A DNA stretch of 64,000 nt, taken from the NCBI RefSeq assembly GCF_001282945.1, contig NZ_CDMG01000004.1:173736-237735 (forward strand), read 5' to 3'. The position numbers and the translations under genes are program-made. Every line of letters starts with the position of its first letter. The first letter of the stretch is position 1. The notes under the pieces were generated by a model, which did not search any database, was not told where the DNA came from, and saw only the letters and a list, made by a program, of their open reading frames with translations. Positions 46,813-56,020 of the stretch are shown one piece after another. Source of the stretch: Helicobacter ailurogastricus (GTDB taxonomy: Bacteria > Campylobacterota > Campylobacteria > Campylobacterales > Helicobacteraceae).

Positions 46813-49407
46813 ATGAACTTCCCCCCCTTTGATAGCGCTCTAGAAAAGCATTATTATAAAATTTGGCAAAGTCGGGGTCATTTTGAAGTGGATGGCGACC
46901 ATTCTAAGCCCCCTTTTTCGATCATGATGCCCCCGCCCAATGTAACGGGGCGCTTGCACATGGGGCACGCGCTCACACTCAGCTTACAAGACATTTTGGT
47001 GCGTTTTAAGCGCATGGACGGGTATCGGGTTTTATACCAACCGGGCTTGGATCACGCCGGCATTGCCACGCAAAATGTCGTGGAAAAGCAACTTTTAGCG
47101 CAGGGGGTGAAAAAGGAGCAAATCGGTAGAGAGGCGTTTATCCAAAAAGTTTGGGAGTGGAAAGAGGCTTGCGGGGGGCAGATTTTAGAGCAAATGCAAG
47201 AGCTGGGAGTCTCTTGCGCGTGGAGTCGCCTGCGCTTTAGCATGGACGCTGGGCTAGAAAAAGCGGTAAAAATCGCCTTTAAAGCGTGGTTTGATCAAGG
47301 GCTCATCGTGCAAGACACCTATATGATCAATTGGTGTTGCAAGGACGGGGCCTTAGCAGACATTGAGGTGGAGTATGAGGAGGAGTTAGGCAAGCTGTAT
47401 TATTTGCGCTACCCTTTAGAGGCGGGCGGGGAGGTGGTGGTGGCGACCACCCGCCCCGAGACCTTCTTTGGCGATGTGGCGTTAATGGTGCATCCTGAAG
47501 ATGAAAGATATAAACACCTCATCGGGCAAAACGCCTTATTGCCCTTGACACAGCGCCCTATCCCCATCATCGCCGATAGCTATGTGGATCCGAGCTTTGG
47601 GAGTGGGTGCGTGAAGGTTACCCCCGCGCACGATCTCAACGACTATGGCGTGGGAAAAAGGCATAACCTAACCCCCTTAGTGATTTTTAACGAACAAGGG
47701 GTCTTAAATACCCATGCTGGGGAATTTGCGGGGTTAGACAGACTAGAAGCCCGCCCCAAGATTGTAAAGGCACTGCAAGAGGGAGGCTACATTCAAGAAA
47801 TCAAAGAGCACCCGCACCAAGTGGGCGTGTGTTACCGCTGTCATAATCCCATTGAGCCCTACATCTCTAAGCAGTGGTTTGTCAAACAAGAAGTCGCCAA
47901 AGGCTCCATAGAGAAAATGGCGCAAGGGCTAGCACAATTTTTCCCCCCGCACTGGCGCAATAACTACAATGCGTGGATGCAAGAGTTGCGCCCGTGGTGC
48001 ATCAGTCGGCAACTTTGGTGGGGACATAGAATCCCCGTTTTCACGTGCGCTAACAAACACCAATTCGTGCCCCAAGACGCACCCACGCACTGCCCCACTT
48101 GTGGCGACACCAGCCTAGAGCAAGACCCCGATGTGCTCGACACTTGGTTTAGCTCGGGGCTGTGGGCGTTTAGCACGCTAGGCTTTGGGCAAGAGGGGCT
48201 AGAGGGTTTTGAGGGCGTGAAGTTTGGGGCTAACGATCTTAAAGATTTTTACCCAAATAGTGTGCTGGTTACGGGCTTTGATATTCTGTTTTTTTGGGTG
48301 GCACGCATGCTTTTGAGTGGGGAGAGTTTGCTAGGCGCGTTGCCCTTTAAGCACATTTACCTACACGCTTTGGTGCGGGATGAAAAGGGCGAAAAAATGA
48401 GTAAATCTAAGGGCAATGTGATCGACCCCTTAGAGCTCATTAAAACCTATGGGAGCGATTCGGTGCGTTTTGCGCTAGCGATGTTGTGCGTGCAGGGGCG
48501 GGATTTGTGCCTCAACCCTAAAGTGCTCGAGCAAGCCAAGCACTTTAGCCACAAACTCTACAACGCCGCCCTTTTCTTAAGCGCACAGACAGCGCAAAAA
48601 ACCACAGGCTTTAGTACGAGCTTAGGGGCTTATGCCAAATCCCGCCTAAACGCCACAACTAAAGAAGTCCGCCATGCCCTAGAGCTTTACCGCTTCAACG
48701 ATGCGGCCACCACGCTTTACCGCTTCTTTTGGGGGGAGTTTTGCGACTGGGTGCTGGAGTTTTCTAAGGCCTACAAAAACAGCCAAGAAGCCCCCCTAGT
48801 CTTTGGCGAGCTTGCCTCTGTGTTTCAAGGGGGTTTAAAACTCTTGCACCCCTTCATGCCCTTTATCAGCGAGTATTTGCACCAAAGCCTAGGTAAAAGC
48901 GCGCTAGAAAACAGCCCGTCTATCATGTTAAGCCCCTACCCCAAAGACACCACGCAAAACGCCACATTAGAAGCGCGCTTTAATCTAATGAAAGAGAGCA
49001 TCACGGCTTTAAGGCGGCTTAAAATCTTGCTAAACGCCCCCCTTGAATCCGCCACCATTGAAAGCCCCACCCCCCTAGAGGTGGAGGATTTGCAATGCAT
49101 CTCTAAACTTAGCAAAATCCCTAACATTTCCACAACGCAAAGCAAACCGCCTAAAGCCATTAGCGATCGAGGGGAGCTGGGCGTGGTGCACGTGAGCTTA
49201 GAGGGGGTGGATGTGAGTGGGCTTGTCAAACGGCTCAAGGCGCAATTAGAGAAATTGCAAAAAGAGCAAACGAAGTTGAATTTAGACAATCCGCAATTTT
49301 TGGCTAAAGCCCCCAAAGCTTTGCTAGAAAGCTTGCAAGAGCGCAACAAGACCTTATTAGAGAAACAAGCCCAAGTGCAAAAAGAACTTTTAATGCTAGA
49401 AGGATAA
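46813..49407 (+). CDS. valS: valyl-tRNA synthetase
   Basis: Class I synthetase of 864 aa. The HIGH-type motif is PPPNVTGRLHMGHAL (about residues 38-52), the editing domain includes VVATTRPETFFGDVA (about 213-227), and KMSKSKGNVIDP (about 530-541) is the second ATP motif. The C-terminal coiled-coil arm (about 800-864) grips tRNA. It is followed three bases later by ffh, the pair known in H. pylori. tRNA-Val is encoded at 24289. Confidence 0.97.
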   Translation: MNFPPFDSALEKHYYKIWQSRGHFEVDGDHSKPPFSIMMPPPNVTGRLHMGHALTLSLQDILVRFKRMDGYRVLYQPGLDHAGIATQNVVEKQLLAQGVKKEQIGREAFIQKVWEWKEACGGQILEQMQELGVSCAWSRLRFSMDAGLEKAVKIAFKAWFDQGLIVQDTYMINWCCKDGALADIEVEYEEELGKLYYLRYPLEAGGEVVVATTRPETFFGDVALMVHPEDERYKHLIGQNALLPLTQRPIPIIADSYVDPSFGSGCVKVTPAHDLNDYGVGKRHNLTPLVIFNEQGVLNTHAGEFAGLDRLEARPKIVKALQEGGYIQEIKEHPHQVGVCYRCHNPIEPYISKQWFVKQEVAKGSIEKMAQGLAQFFPPHWRNNYNAWMQELRPWCISRQLWWGHRIPVFTCANKHQFVPQDAPTHCPTCGDTSLEQDPDVLDTWFSSGLWAFSTLGFGQEGLEGFEGVKFGANDLKDFYPNSVLVTGFDILFFWVARMLLSGESLLGALPFKHIYLHALVRDEKGEKMSKSKGNVIDPLELIKTYGSDSVRFALAMLCVQGRDLCLNPKVLEQAKHFSHKLYNAALFLSAQTAQKTTGFSTSLGAYAKSRLNATTKEVRHALELYRFNDAATTLYRFFWGEFCDWVLEFSKAYKNSQEAPLVFGELASVFQGGLKLLHPFMPFISEYLHQSLGKSALENSPSIMLSPYPKDTTQNATLEARFNLMKESITALRRLKILLNAPLESATIESPTPLEVEDLQCISKLSKIPNISTTQSKPPKAISDRGELGVVHVSLEGVDVSGLVKRLKAQLEKLQKEQTKLNLDNPQFLAKAPKALLESLQERNKTLLEKQAQVQKELLMLEG

Positions 49408-49409
49408 AC

Positions 49410-50747
49410 ATGTTTGACACCCTAACCCAATCTTTTAAAAACGCTTTAGGCAAAATCCGTTTTCAAGACGATTTAAAAGCCCTTGAAAAAGCCCTAGATG
49501 AGCTGAAAAAGGCGTTATTGCGTAATGATGTCCACCATAAAGTCGCCAGAGAATTAGTTAAAAACATCGAGGCAAAGACCAAGGCTAAGGGGATCGGCAA
49601 ACAGCAATTCTTAGACGCTTTGCAAGAGAGTTTATTAGAGATTTTAAGCGTGCCGGGGGCGGCTAGTGGTTTTGTCTATGCCCCCACCCCGCCCACGATT
49701 GTGTTGATGTGTGGCTTGCAAGGGGGGGGCAAGACCACCACCTGTGCCAAGCTGGCAAATTATTTAAAAACCCGCAATAAAAAGGTGTTGTTGGTGGCGT
49801 GCGATTTGGAGAGGTTAGCCGCGATCGAGCAATTACAAGTCTTGGGGGCGCAAATCGGGGTAGAAGTCTTTCACAAAGCGGGGAGCGTGCTAGACATTGC
49901 CAAGGGGGCATTAGAGCGTGCCAAAGAGGGGCAGTTTGATGTGGTGCTTGTGGATAGTGCAGGGCGTTTGGCGATCGACAAGCCCTTAATGGACGAGCTT
50001 AAAGCCCTAAAAGACTTGCTAAAGCCCTTAGAAACTTTTTATGTGGCAGACGCACTAAGCGGACAAGACGGGGTGCGCTCGGCGCAGACCTTCCACACCG
50101 AGATAGGCATTAGCGGCGTGGTGTTAAGCAAGTTTGACAGCGACAGCAAGGGGGGCGTGGCGTTAGGCATCGCCCACCAGCTACAAATCCCCTTGCGCTT
50201 CATCGGGCATGGCGAGAAAATCCCCGATTTAGATATTTTCGTGCCTGAGCGAATCGCTAATCGCCTCATGGGGGCGGGCGACATTGTAAGCTTGGTGGAG
50301 AAAACCAGCAGCGTGATCGACCCCAAAGAGGCAAAAAACATTTCTAAAAAGCTCAAAAAGGGACAATTTGGCTTCACCGACTTTTTGGAGCAGTTAGAAA
50401 AAGTGAAAAAACTAGGCTCGATCAGCTCTTTGGTGTCGATGATCCCCGGGCTTAGTGGCGTGGCGGGAGCTCTTAAAGGCACAGATTTAGAAAACTCAGC
50501 CGAGATCAAAAGGATCAAGGCGATGGTTAATTCCATGACTGCCAAAGAGCGCGACAACCCCTCTTTGCTCAATGGCAGCCGTAAAAAGCGCATCGCTTTG
50601 GGCTCGGGGTTAGAAGTGGCAGAGATCAATCGGATTTTAAAACGATTCGATCAGGCCAGCCAGCTAGCCAAAAAATTAAGCTCCAAAGGAGGCGTGGCAA
50701 ACTTGCTCCAAATGTTGCAACAAAACCAACCCCCCCAAAGGCATTAA
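49410..50747 (+). CDS. ffh: signal recognition particle protein Ffh
   Basis: SRP54 GTPase that brings ribosomes making membrane proteins to FtsY. The N domain covers about residues 1-90, the G domain has GLQGGGKTTTCAKLA (about 102-116), a variant G2 (DLERLAAIEQL instead of the usual RPAA form), DSAGR (about 188) and SKFDSDSKGG (about 247), and the M domain is Met/Gly-rich (about 300-445). Length 445 aa. The start is three bases after the valS stop. Confidence 0.96.
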   Translation: MFDTLTQSFKNALGKIRFQDDLKALEKALDELKKALLRNDVHHKVARELVKNIEAKTKAKGIGKQQFLDALQESLLEILSVPGAASGFVYAPTPPTIVLMCGLQGGGKTTTCAKLANYLKTRNKKVLLVACDLERLAAIEQLQVLGAQIGVEVFHKAGSVLDIAKGALERAKEGQFDVVLVDSAGRLAIDKPLMDELKALKDLLKPLETFYVADALSGQDGVRSAQTFHTEIGISGVVLSKFDSDSKGGVALGIAHQLQIPLRFIGHGEKIPDLDIFVPERIANRLMGAGDIVSLVEKTSSVIDPKEAKNISKKLKKGQFGFTDFLEQLEKVKKLGSISSLVSMIPGLSGVAGALKGTDLENSAEIKRIKAMVNSMTAKERDNPSLLNGSRKKRIALGSGLEVAEINRILKRFDQASQLAKKLSSKGGVANLLQMLQQNQPPQRH

Positions 50748-50783
50748 AACGACTTTTTAGATTTTATCACTCGCGCCGTAAAG

Positions 50784-50804
50784 CCCCTAGCTTTAGCTAT
50801 GGGG
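50784..50804. terminator. possible hairpin between ffh and the convergent gene
   Basis: CCCCTAGC, loop TTTA, GCTA then a bulged T and GGGG form a stem of eight pairs. No long U tract follows on either strand, so a terminator role is only plausible. Confidence 0.35.
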
Positions 50805-50819
50805 AGCATGTCAAGGGGG

Positions 50820-51275
50820 TTAATTGTTGATTAGGGCAGTGATTTTTTCCTCCAGTTTTACCATCGTCTGGAGTTGATCGACAATCTCGTGTAACAAAGG
50901 GACTAGGGGGGCTAACTGGGGGTCTTTTAACGCGCCTCGTAAAATCGTGCTATAGCCCTGAAACAGGCTTTCTAAATAGTAGCTAAATAAGGTTGTTTCT
51001 TTGGTGTAATAATCTTGCAGGATTTGGAACAACACCGTGCTTTCTTTGAGCAACTCTCTTGCGTGGGCAACCTCTGCGGCTTGGTCTGTGCGGCTTTGCA
51101 TGCGGGCAATGGTGTGGTTGAGTTTGTCGTTAAAGAGGGCGATGTCCTCGCGCGCGCTCACTTGGTAAATTGCCATTTCGCGCACGGTGTCATCGATTGC
51201 CTGCAAAGAGAACTGGTGGGCAAAGAGCGGGGGAACAAAAAGAGTGATAAACGCCAAGGCGGACCACAAACGCAT
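50820..51275 (-). CDS. secreted helical protein, unknown
   Basis: The 151 aa precursor has a signal peptide (about residues 1-19, ending PPLFA). The mature part is almost entirely helical by composition, without cysteines, with amphipathic stretches (ELLKESTVLFQILQDYY near 74-90 and the C-terminal VDQLQTMVKLEEKI). No family recognised. A good minus-strand -10 (TATAAT at 51293-51298) and AAAGGA precede the ATG, so it is a separate unit. Confidence 0.72.
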   Translation of the reverse strand: MRLWSALAFITLFVPPLFAHQFSLQAIDDTVREMAIYQVSAREDIALFNDKLNHTIARMQSRTDQAAEVAHARELLKESTVLFQILQDYYTKETTLFSYYLESLFQGYSTILRGALKDPQLAPLVPLLHEIVDQLQTMVKLEEKITALINN

Positions 51276-51342
51276 ACAAATCCTTTAGATCAATTATACA
51301 CCAAAAGTCGCGGGTTTATGTTATACTCAAGGCTTACACGCC

Positions 51343-52494
51343 ATGAAAAGAGGACTAGTGAAATCCACACAAACTTTGCTCTTCACGCCCGGGCCCACAC
51401 CCCTTCACCCCGCTATTGCCAACACCCTAAGCCAGCCCATCCCCCACCACCGCACGCCAGAGTTTGAGGCGATTTTTGGCTCTGTGCGCCAACAACTAAA
51501 GGACATGATCGGTTTGGTCGAGGTCTTGGCCTTAGTTAGCAGCGGCACGGGGGCGATGGAGGCGGCCCTGTTGCAATTTGTGCGCCCCAGCACAGAGCCC
51601 GCTTTGTTGGTGCTAAATAATGGCAAGTTTGGCGAACGCTTTGGCAAAATCGCTCAAGCGCACGGCCTAAGCGTGGTGGAGATCAAAAGCGCGTGGGACA
51701 CCCCCATTAGCCCTAAACAAGTGCTCGAGGCCTTGCAAGCAAACCCGAGCATTCAGGCGATCGCCTTGCAAGTGTGCGACTCTTCAGGAGGGTTGCGCCT
51801 AGACTTTGAAAACATCACCAAGACAGCTAAACAACACAATCCAAAGATCGTTACAATCATCGATGCCATCACGGCCTTGGGGGTCGAGCCTTTGCAAACA
51901 AGCCATGTGGATGTGCTGATTGGGGGGAGCCAAAAGGCGTTCATGTTGCCCGTGGGCTTAAGCTTTGTGGGCTTAAGCGATTTTGCGCTCTCACAATTAG
52001 AGGATCGGGGCTATTACTTTAACCTCAAGCTGGAGCTCAAAAACCAACAAAAGAACACCACCGCCTTTACTGCCGGCATATCGCACATTTTGGGGCTAAA
52101 AACTTACTTTGAGTGCGTGCAAAATTTAGGCGGGCTAGACAACCTCTACTTAGCCACTAAAAAACGCGCAGAGAGCACAAATAAAGCCCTTGAGGCCCTA
52201 GGGCTTGCAATCTACCCTAAAACCCCCGCGCTGTGTATGTCTGTGATCCACCACGAGCGGGCTAAAGACATTAGAAAGCACTTAAATACGAAATATGGCG
52301 TGCTTGTGGCAGGCGGGCAGGACGCGTTAAAAGATTATCTTTTGCGCATCAACCACATGGGGCTTATTGAGGTCTATCAAAGCGCGTGGGTGCTAAATGC
52401 CCTAGAACAAAGCCTTGTGGATTTGGGCTTACGCCCTAGCTTTGAGGGCGTGGCAATAAAAGCTTTCATGCAACACCACTACAAGGAGATTTAA
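51343..52494 (+). CDS. class V aminotransferase (SerC or alanine-glyoxylate type)
   Basis: PLP aminotransferase with the class V pattern: LFTPGPTPLHPAI opening, SSGTGAMEAAL (about residues 65-75), DAITALGVEPLQ with the Asp of the PLP ring (about 180) and the Schiff-base Lys in GGSQKAFMLPVGLSFVG (about 204). In H. pylori the homologous gene next to gpt and rimO has been discussed as a phosphoserine or related aminotransferase; the substrate cannot be read. Length is 383 aa from ATG 51343, or 378 from GTG 51358 which has AGAGGA close upstream. An extended -10 (TGTTATACT) is at 51319-51327. Confidence 0.82.
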   Translation: MKRGLVKSTQTLLFTPGPTPLHPAIANTLSQPIPHHRTPEFEAIFGSVRQQLKDMIGLVEVLALVSSGTGAMEAALLQFVRPSTEPALLVLNNGKFGERFGKIAQAHGLSVVEIKSAWDTPISPKQVLEALQANPSIQAIALQVCDSSGGLRLDFENITKTAKQHNPKIVTIIDAITALGVEPLQTSHVDVLIGGSQKAFMLPVGLSFVGLSDFALSQLEDRGYYFNLKLELKNQQKNTTAFTAGISHILGLKTYFECVQNLGGLDNLYLATKKRAESTNKALEALGLAIYPKTPALCMSVIHHERAKDIRKHLNTKYGVLVAGGQDALKDYLLRINHMGLIEVYQSAWVLNALEQSLVDLGLRPSFEGVAIKAFMQHHYKEI

Positions 52495-52958
52495 TGCGGC
52501 TTTACTACGGCTACAACGAGTTTAGACAGGATGTTGTGGATTTGGCCAAAATGGTTGAAGCCAACTTCAAGCCCCAAGCGATTGTTTCAATCCTGCGCGG
52601 AGGCATGACCCTAGCGCATTTTTTAGGGCTTTATTGGGACATGAAAGAGGTTTATGCCATCAACGCCAGCTCTTATAGCACCGATCGCAAGCAAGGGGAG
52701 TTACACATTGAGAATATCCCCCAACTCAAACCCGCACACAAAGAGATTTTAGTGGTGGATGAGATCGTGGATAGTGGCCGTAGCTTTTTGGGCGTGATGG
52801 AGATTTTAAAGCAACGCTACCCCAACGCCCACTTTAAAAGCGCGGTTCTATTCGCCCACAAGGGCGCACACTTTCAAGCAGACTACACCCTAAAAGAGGC
52901 GACTTCGTGGATCGACTTCTTTTGGGAGGTGGATACGCAGGGAGATTACATTGCCTAA
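52494..52958 (+). CDS. gpt: purine phosphoribosyltransferase (Gpt type)
   Basis: Salvages xanthine or guanine to the nucleotide with PRPP. The 154 aa protein has the PRPP loop ILVVDEIVDSGRSF (about residues 83-96) with its acidic pair, and ILRGGM (about 36-41). It overlaps the class V aminotransferase by one base (TAATG) and rimO by eight bases, so all three are made together. The substrate preference is inferred from H. pylori. Confidence 0.88.
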   Translation: MRLYYGYNEFRQDVVDLAKMVEANFKPQAIVSILRGGMTLAHFLGLYWDMKEVYAINASSYSTDRKQGELHIENIPQLKPAHKEILVVDEIVDSGRSFLGVMEILKQRYPNAHFKSAVLFAHKGAHFQADYTLKEATSWIDFFWEVDTQGDYIA

Positions 52959-54246
52959 ATTGCATTTAATCTCTTTGGGTTGCTCTAAAAACTTAGTCGA
53001 TAGCGAGGTGATGCTTGGCAAACTCGCACACTATGAGCTCACTAGCGATTTGAGTGCAGCCGATGCGATCATTGTCAATACTTGCGGGTTTATCCAGTCA
53101 GCCAAAGAGGAGAGCATTAGAGTCTTGCTAGAAGCCATTGGAGGGCGCAAAAAGGGGGCTTTAGTCGTGGCAAGCGGGTGTTTGAGCGCCCGTTATCAAG
53201 AGGAGCTGGCCAAAGAATTGCCCGAAATTGACATTTTTACGGGCGTGGGCGATTACGACAAAATAGACATGCTCTTAGCCAAGAAGCAAAGCCAGTTTTC
53301 TAAACAAGTCTTTTTAGCCAGCCAACATGCCCGCACCATCATCGGCTCGTCCGTGCATGCCTATGTCAAGCTCTCTGAGGGGTGTAACCAAAATTGTAGT
53401 TTCTGTGCGATTCCTAGTTTTAAAGGGCGTTTGCAAAGCAAGAGCATAGAAAGCATTTTAAGCGAAGTGGAGGAGCTTGCCAAAAGGGGCTATGTCGATA
53501 TAAGTTTTATCGCCCAAGATTCTAGCTCTTACTTACAAGATCAAGGTGTTAAAGAGGGGCTTACCCAGCTCATTAAAGCCATTGACAAACAGGGCGCAAT
53601 TAAGAGCGCGCGCATCTTTTATCTCTACCCCACAAGCACCACTTTAAAACTCATTGAAGCCATCGCCAACTCGCCCATTTTTGCCAATTACTTTGACATG
53701 CCCATCCAGCACATCTCTGATTCCATGCTCAAAACCATGCGCCGCAACTCCACAAAAGCAAAGCACCTAGAACTTTTAGAGGCCATGCGCGCTGTGCCAA
53801 ATAGCTTTTTGCGCTCCACTTTGCTTTTAGGCCACCCCCACGAGCAAGAGAGGGATATAGACGAGTTGCAAGAGTTTTTAGAGGGCTTTACATTTGACCG
53901 CTTAAATCTCTTTGCCTTTAGTGCTGAGGAGGGCACAAGGGCTTATGGCATGCCCCAAATTGCTCCTAAACTTGTCAATGCCCGCATCGATCGCATCAAT
54001 GCCTTAGTACAAAAACAAGTGCAAATGTCTATGCAGGCTTTAGTGGGGCAGACTTTAGAAGTCATCGTAGAAGGGGCAAGCGAGGACAATCTCTTTTTGC
54101 GCGCGCGCGACAAGCGCTGGGGCCTAGAAATTGACGGAGAAATTTTAATCAATGAAAGTTCTTTAGAGCACACCCCCCCGGGGCATTATAAAGCCCTTTG
54201 TACCACCTGCCAAGAGGGGATGTTGGTGGGCAAGGTGGTGGCTTAA
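52951..54246 (+). CDS. rimO: ribosomal protein S12 methylthiotransferase RimO
   Basis: Radical-SAM enzyme that adds a methylthio group to Asp of ribosomal protein S12. The N-terminal MTTase domain has three cysteines (SLGCSKNLVDSEV near residue 7, NTCGFI near 44, SGCLSA near 75). The radical-SAM cluster is SEGCNQNCSFCAIPSFKG (about 140-157) and a TRAM domain ends the protein. Length 431 aa. It starts with TTG 52951, whose overlap with gpt suggests coupling. Confidence 0.94.
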   Translation: MPKLHLISLGCSKNLVDSEVMLGKLAHYELTSDLSAADAIIVNTCGFIQSAKEESIRVLLEAIGGRKKGALVVASGCLSARYQEELAKELPEIDIFTGVGDYDKIDMLLAKKQSQFSKQVFLASQHARTIIGSSVHAYVKLSEGCNQNCSFCAIPSFKGRLQSKSIESILSEVEELAKRGYVDISFIAQDSSSYLQDQGVKEGLTQLIKAIDKQGAIKSARIFYLYPTSTTLKLIEAIANSPIFANYFDMPIQHISDSMLKTMRRNSTKAKHLELLEAMRAVPNSFLRSTLLLGHPHEQERDIDELQEFLEGFTFDRLNLFAFSAEEGTRAYGMPQIAPKLVNARIDRINALVQKQVQMSMQALVGQTLEVIVEGASEDNLFLRARDKRWGLEIDGEILINESSLEHTPPGHYKALCTTCQEGMLVGKVVA

Positions 54247-54636
54247 AGGCGGAAGCTAGCATTCAAGTGGCATGGGCGATCTCTTGAGTGGAGAGCATCG
54301 CAAACAATTAAAACGTGCTCAAGATAGAGGGCCGCTGCAATAGGATTGCCTTTAATGGGTAGAGCTGCTAGCACACGAAGCCTGCAGACCTATCCCTTAT
54401 CCCTATGCTAGGCCGTGGGGCTTTAGTGTGGAGGCTTGCTGTGTGCCTTAAAAAGGCGTGTATGAAAGATCACTGCAAAAAAGCAAGGCCCCTGATGTCC
54501 AATTTTAAAGCGTGGGCTCGCCTCTTGCTTGGATCGCGTAACTCTTGCAGAGACTCCTTACTGCAACAGACCTTCGATCATTTGTTTTATCCATTTTGCC
54601 CTACAATACAGCTTGAAACCACCACAAAGGCAACGC
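54247..54636. other. 390-base gene-free stretch before the second glycosyltransferase
   Basis: No gene is supported here. Plus-strand frames are broken by stops; short coding-like scraps exist (for example around 54321-54410 and 54464-54560) and have the look of decayed coding sequence, possibly the tail of an IS200/IS605-type transposase, but I cannot name it. A -10-like TACAAT at 54602-54607 and AAAGG at 54626-54630 serve the next gene. Confidence 0.35.
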
Positions 54637-55885
54637 ATGTTGATTCTATGCAGCACCGAGCAATACCACCCTCTGCAAACAGGGCTTGCCACCGCAGATT
54701 ATGGGCTCACCTACGCTTTAGCTAAAGCAGGGCATAAAGTCTATTGCATCACCAGCAACACTTATGCGAACAAGCCCATCAATCGAAGCGGGGCGACACA
54801 CAAGGTCAAAAGCGGAGCACTAGAGCGCACAGCCCTAGAAATCGCCTCGAATCTCTTTGTCATCGAGTTTGCGATTGTCCCGGGCGAGCCCTACTATGTG
54901 TGGCAGGGTGAAGTGCAAGAATATCAAGACTTTGTAAAAAACTTTAATTGCGATTTGTTCATCACCTCAGCCATTTTAACTTGGACAAGCGATTATATTT
55001 TTGACCTGCTTCCCCAATGCCAAGCCAAAAAGAAGGTCTTAAGATCGCATGGCGAGCGGGCACTGATGCACAATTACCCCAAGTCGCCCATCTTTGCGCT
55101 CAAGGATTGGATCAGGCGTTTGTACTTTAGCCCGGCGCGCTACAAGAAAGCAACTTACATCCCATGGCTTAGAGCCAAGCTAAGACAAAGCCTTAAATAT
55201 TACGATTGCGTGTTTTTCTTACACAAGCGCAGCCACGCCCACGACTACCTAAAACCCTATTGCAAGCGGGTCGCGATGTTGCCCAATGGGGTGTTTGAAA
55301 AGGACATTTGCCCGCCCAAAACTCTTGAAAGCGTGCTAAAATCCACAATCCACAATCGCTAGTCTTTTAAGCTCTCCTTACTTACTCAATGTCTCCAACT
55401 ACTACAAAGAAAAGGGGCAGGACTTCGTGTTAAGGGCTTATTATTTGAGCCAAACCACCATCCCCCTCGTCTTTGTCGGCTCTTTAGAGCAGGAAAACAC
55501 CCTCAGCGATTTAAAGCAACTCAAAGACCAGCTAGAGCGCACACACGGGGCTAAAGAGGTGCATTTTCTCTACCAAGTGGAGCGCGCTGGTGTGTTGGAG
55601 CTGTTTAAAAACGCCACGCTGTTTTTACACGCCAGCCATGAAGAGTGCTTCCCAATGGTGATTTTAGAGAGCATGCAATGTGGCGTGCCTTTTCTTTGCA
55701 CCGATGTGGGCAATGTGCAAGACTTGTGCACCCCATTGATCGTGCAGACCCCCCAAGAGATGGCAGAAAAAATCGATGCCCTGCTAGGCGATCCTGCCCA
55801 CTACAACGCCACCGCAAAAGAGCTGCACCAAACTATTCAAGACTACACCTACGAGCACATCATCAAGCGCCTTTTAGAGGTGTAG
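54637..55885 (+). pseudogene. phase-variable glycosyltransferase, reading frame currently closed
   Basis: Paralogue of the gene at 45572, broken into two frames. The first frame runs from ATG 54637 (AAAGG six bases upstream; STEQYHPLQTGLATADYG opening) to TAG 55360-55362, where it ends in LKSTIHNR. The rest of the protein (LLNVSNYYKEKGQDFVLRAY, FLHASHEECFPMVILE, CTDVGNV) reads on in the next frame to the stop at 55885. At the break lie two copies of ATCCACA. One unit fewer, or two more, would join the frames without any stop, giving a protein of about 410 aa. So this is better seen as an off-phase gene than a dead one. The sugar is unknown. Confidence 0.87.
55341..55357 (+). repeat. heptamer array (ATCCACA)2.4 inside the glycosyltransferase
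   Basis: ATCCACA at 55341-55347 and 55348-55354 followed by ATC. Since 7 is 1 modulo 3, unit number sets the frame: 1, 4 or 7 units keep it open, and 2 (here) or 3 close it. The intact paralogue at 45572 has no such array at the matching place. Confidence 0.88.
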
Positions 55886-55891
55886 GCTTTA

Positions 55892-55932
55892 AGGGCTTAA
55901 GCCCTCTTGATCCGCGCAAGCCCTCTTAAGAG
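55892..55932. repeat. two palindromes and a direct repeat after the glycosyltransferase
   Basis: AGGGCTTAAGCCCT (55892-55905) is a perfect 14-base palindrome and CTCTTAAGAG (55923-55932) a perfect 10-base one. AAGCCCTCTT occurs at 55899-55908 and again at 55918-55927. They lie between the ends of two convergent genes and may stop transcription from either side. Confidence 0.5.
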
Positions 55933-56020
55933 ATGTGTTTTAAATGTTTGGCATTGCAACGCGCGCCTAGCAACAACCCCCCAAAAGTGCCCACCTCCTG
56001 CTTGTGATGGCGCTCCAGCA

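Noticed and set aside
49721-49732. G8 run in ffh (and C8 or G8 runs in psd, trpD, hemL, mutS2, the aminotransferase, rimO) as phase-variable tracts
   Set aside because: They lie in essential or conserved codons, and runs of eight are about the background here; only the G12 tract is clearly beyond it.
54405-54725. 106-codon plus-strand frame before the second glycosyltransferase
   Set aside because: It has no ribosome site, no recognisable domain and runs out of frame into the glycosyltransferase start; treated as decayed or random sequence.
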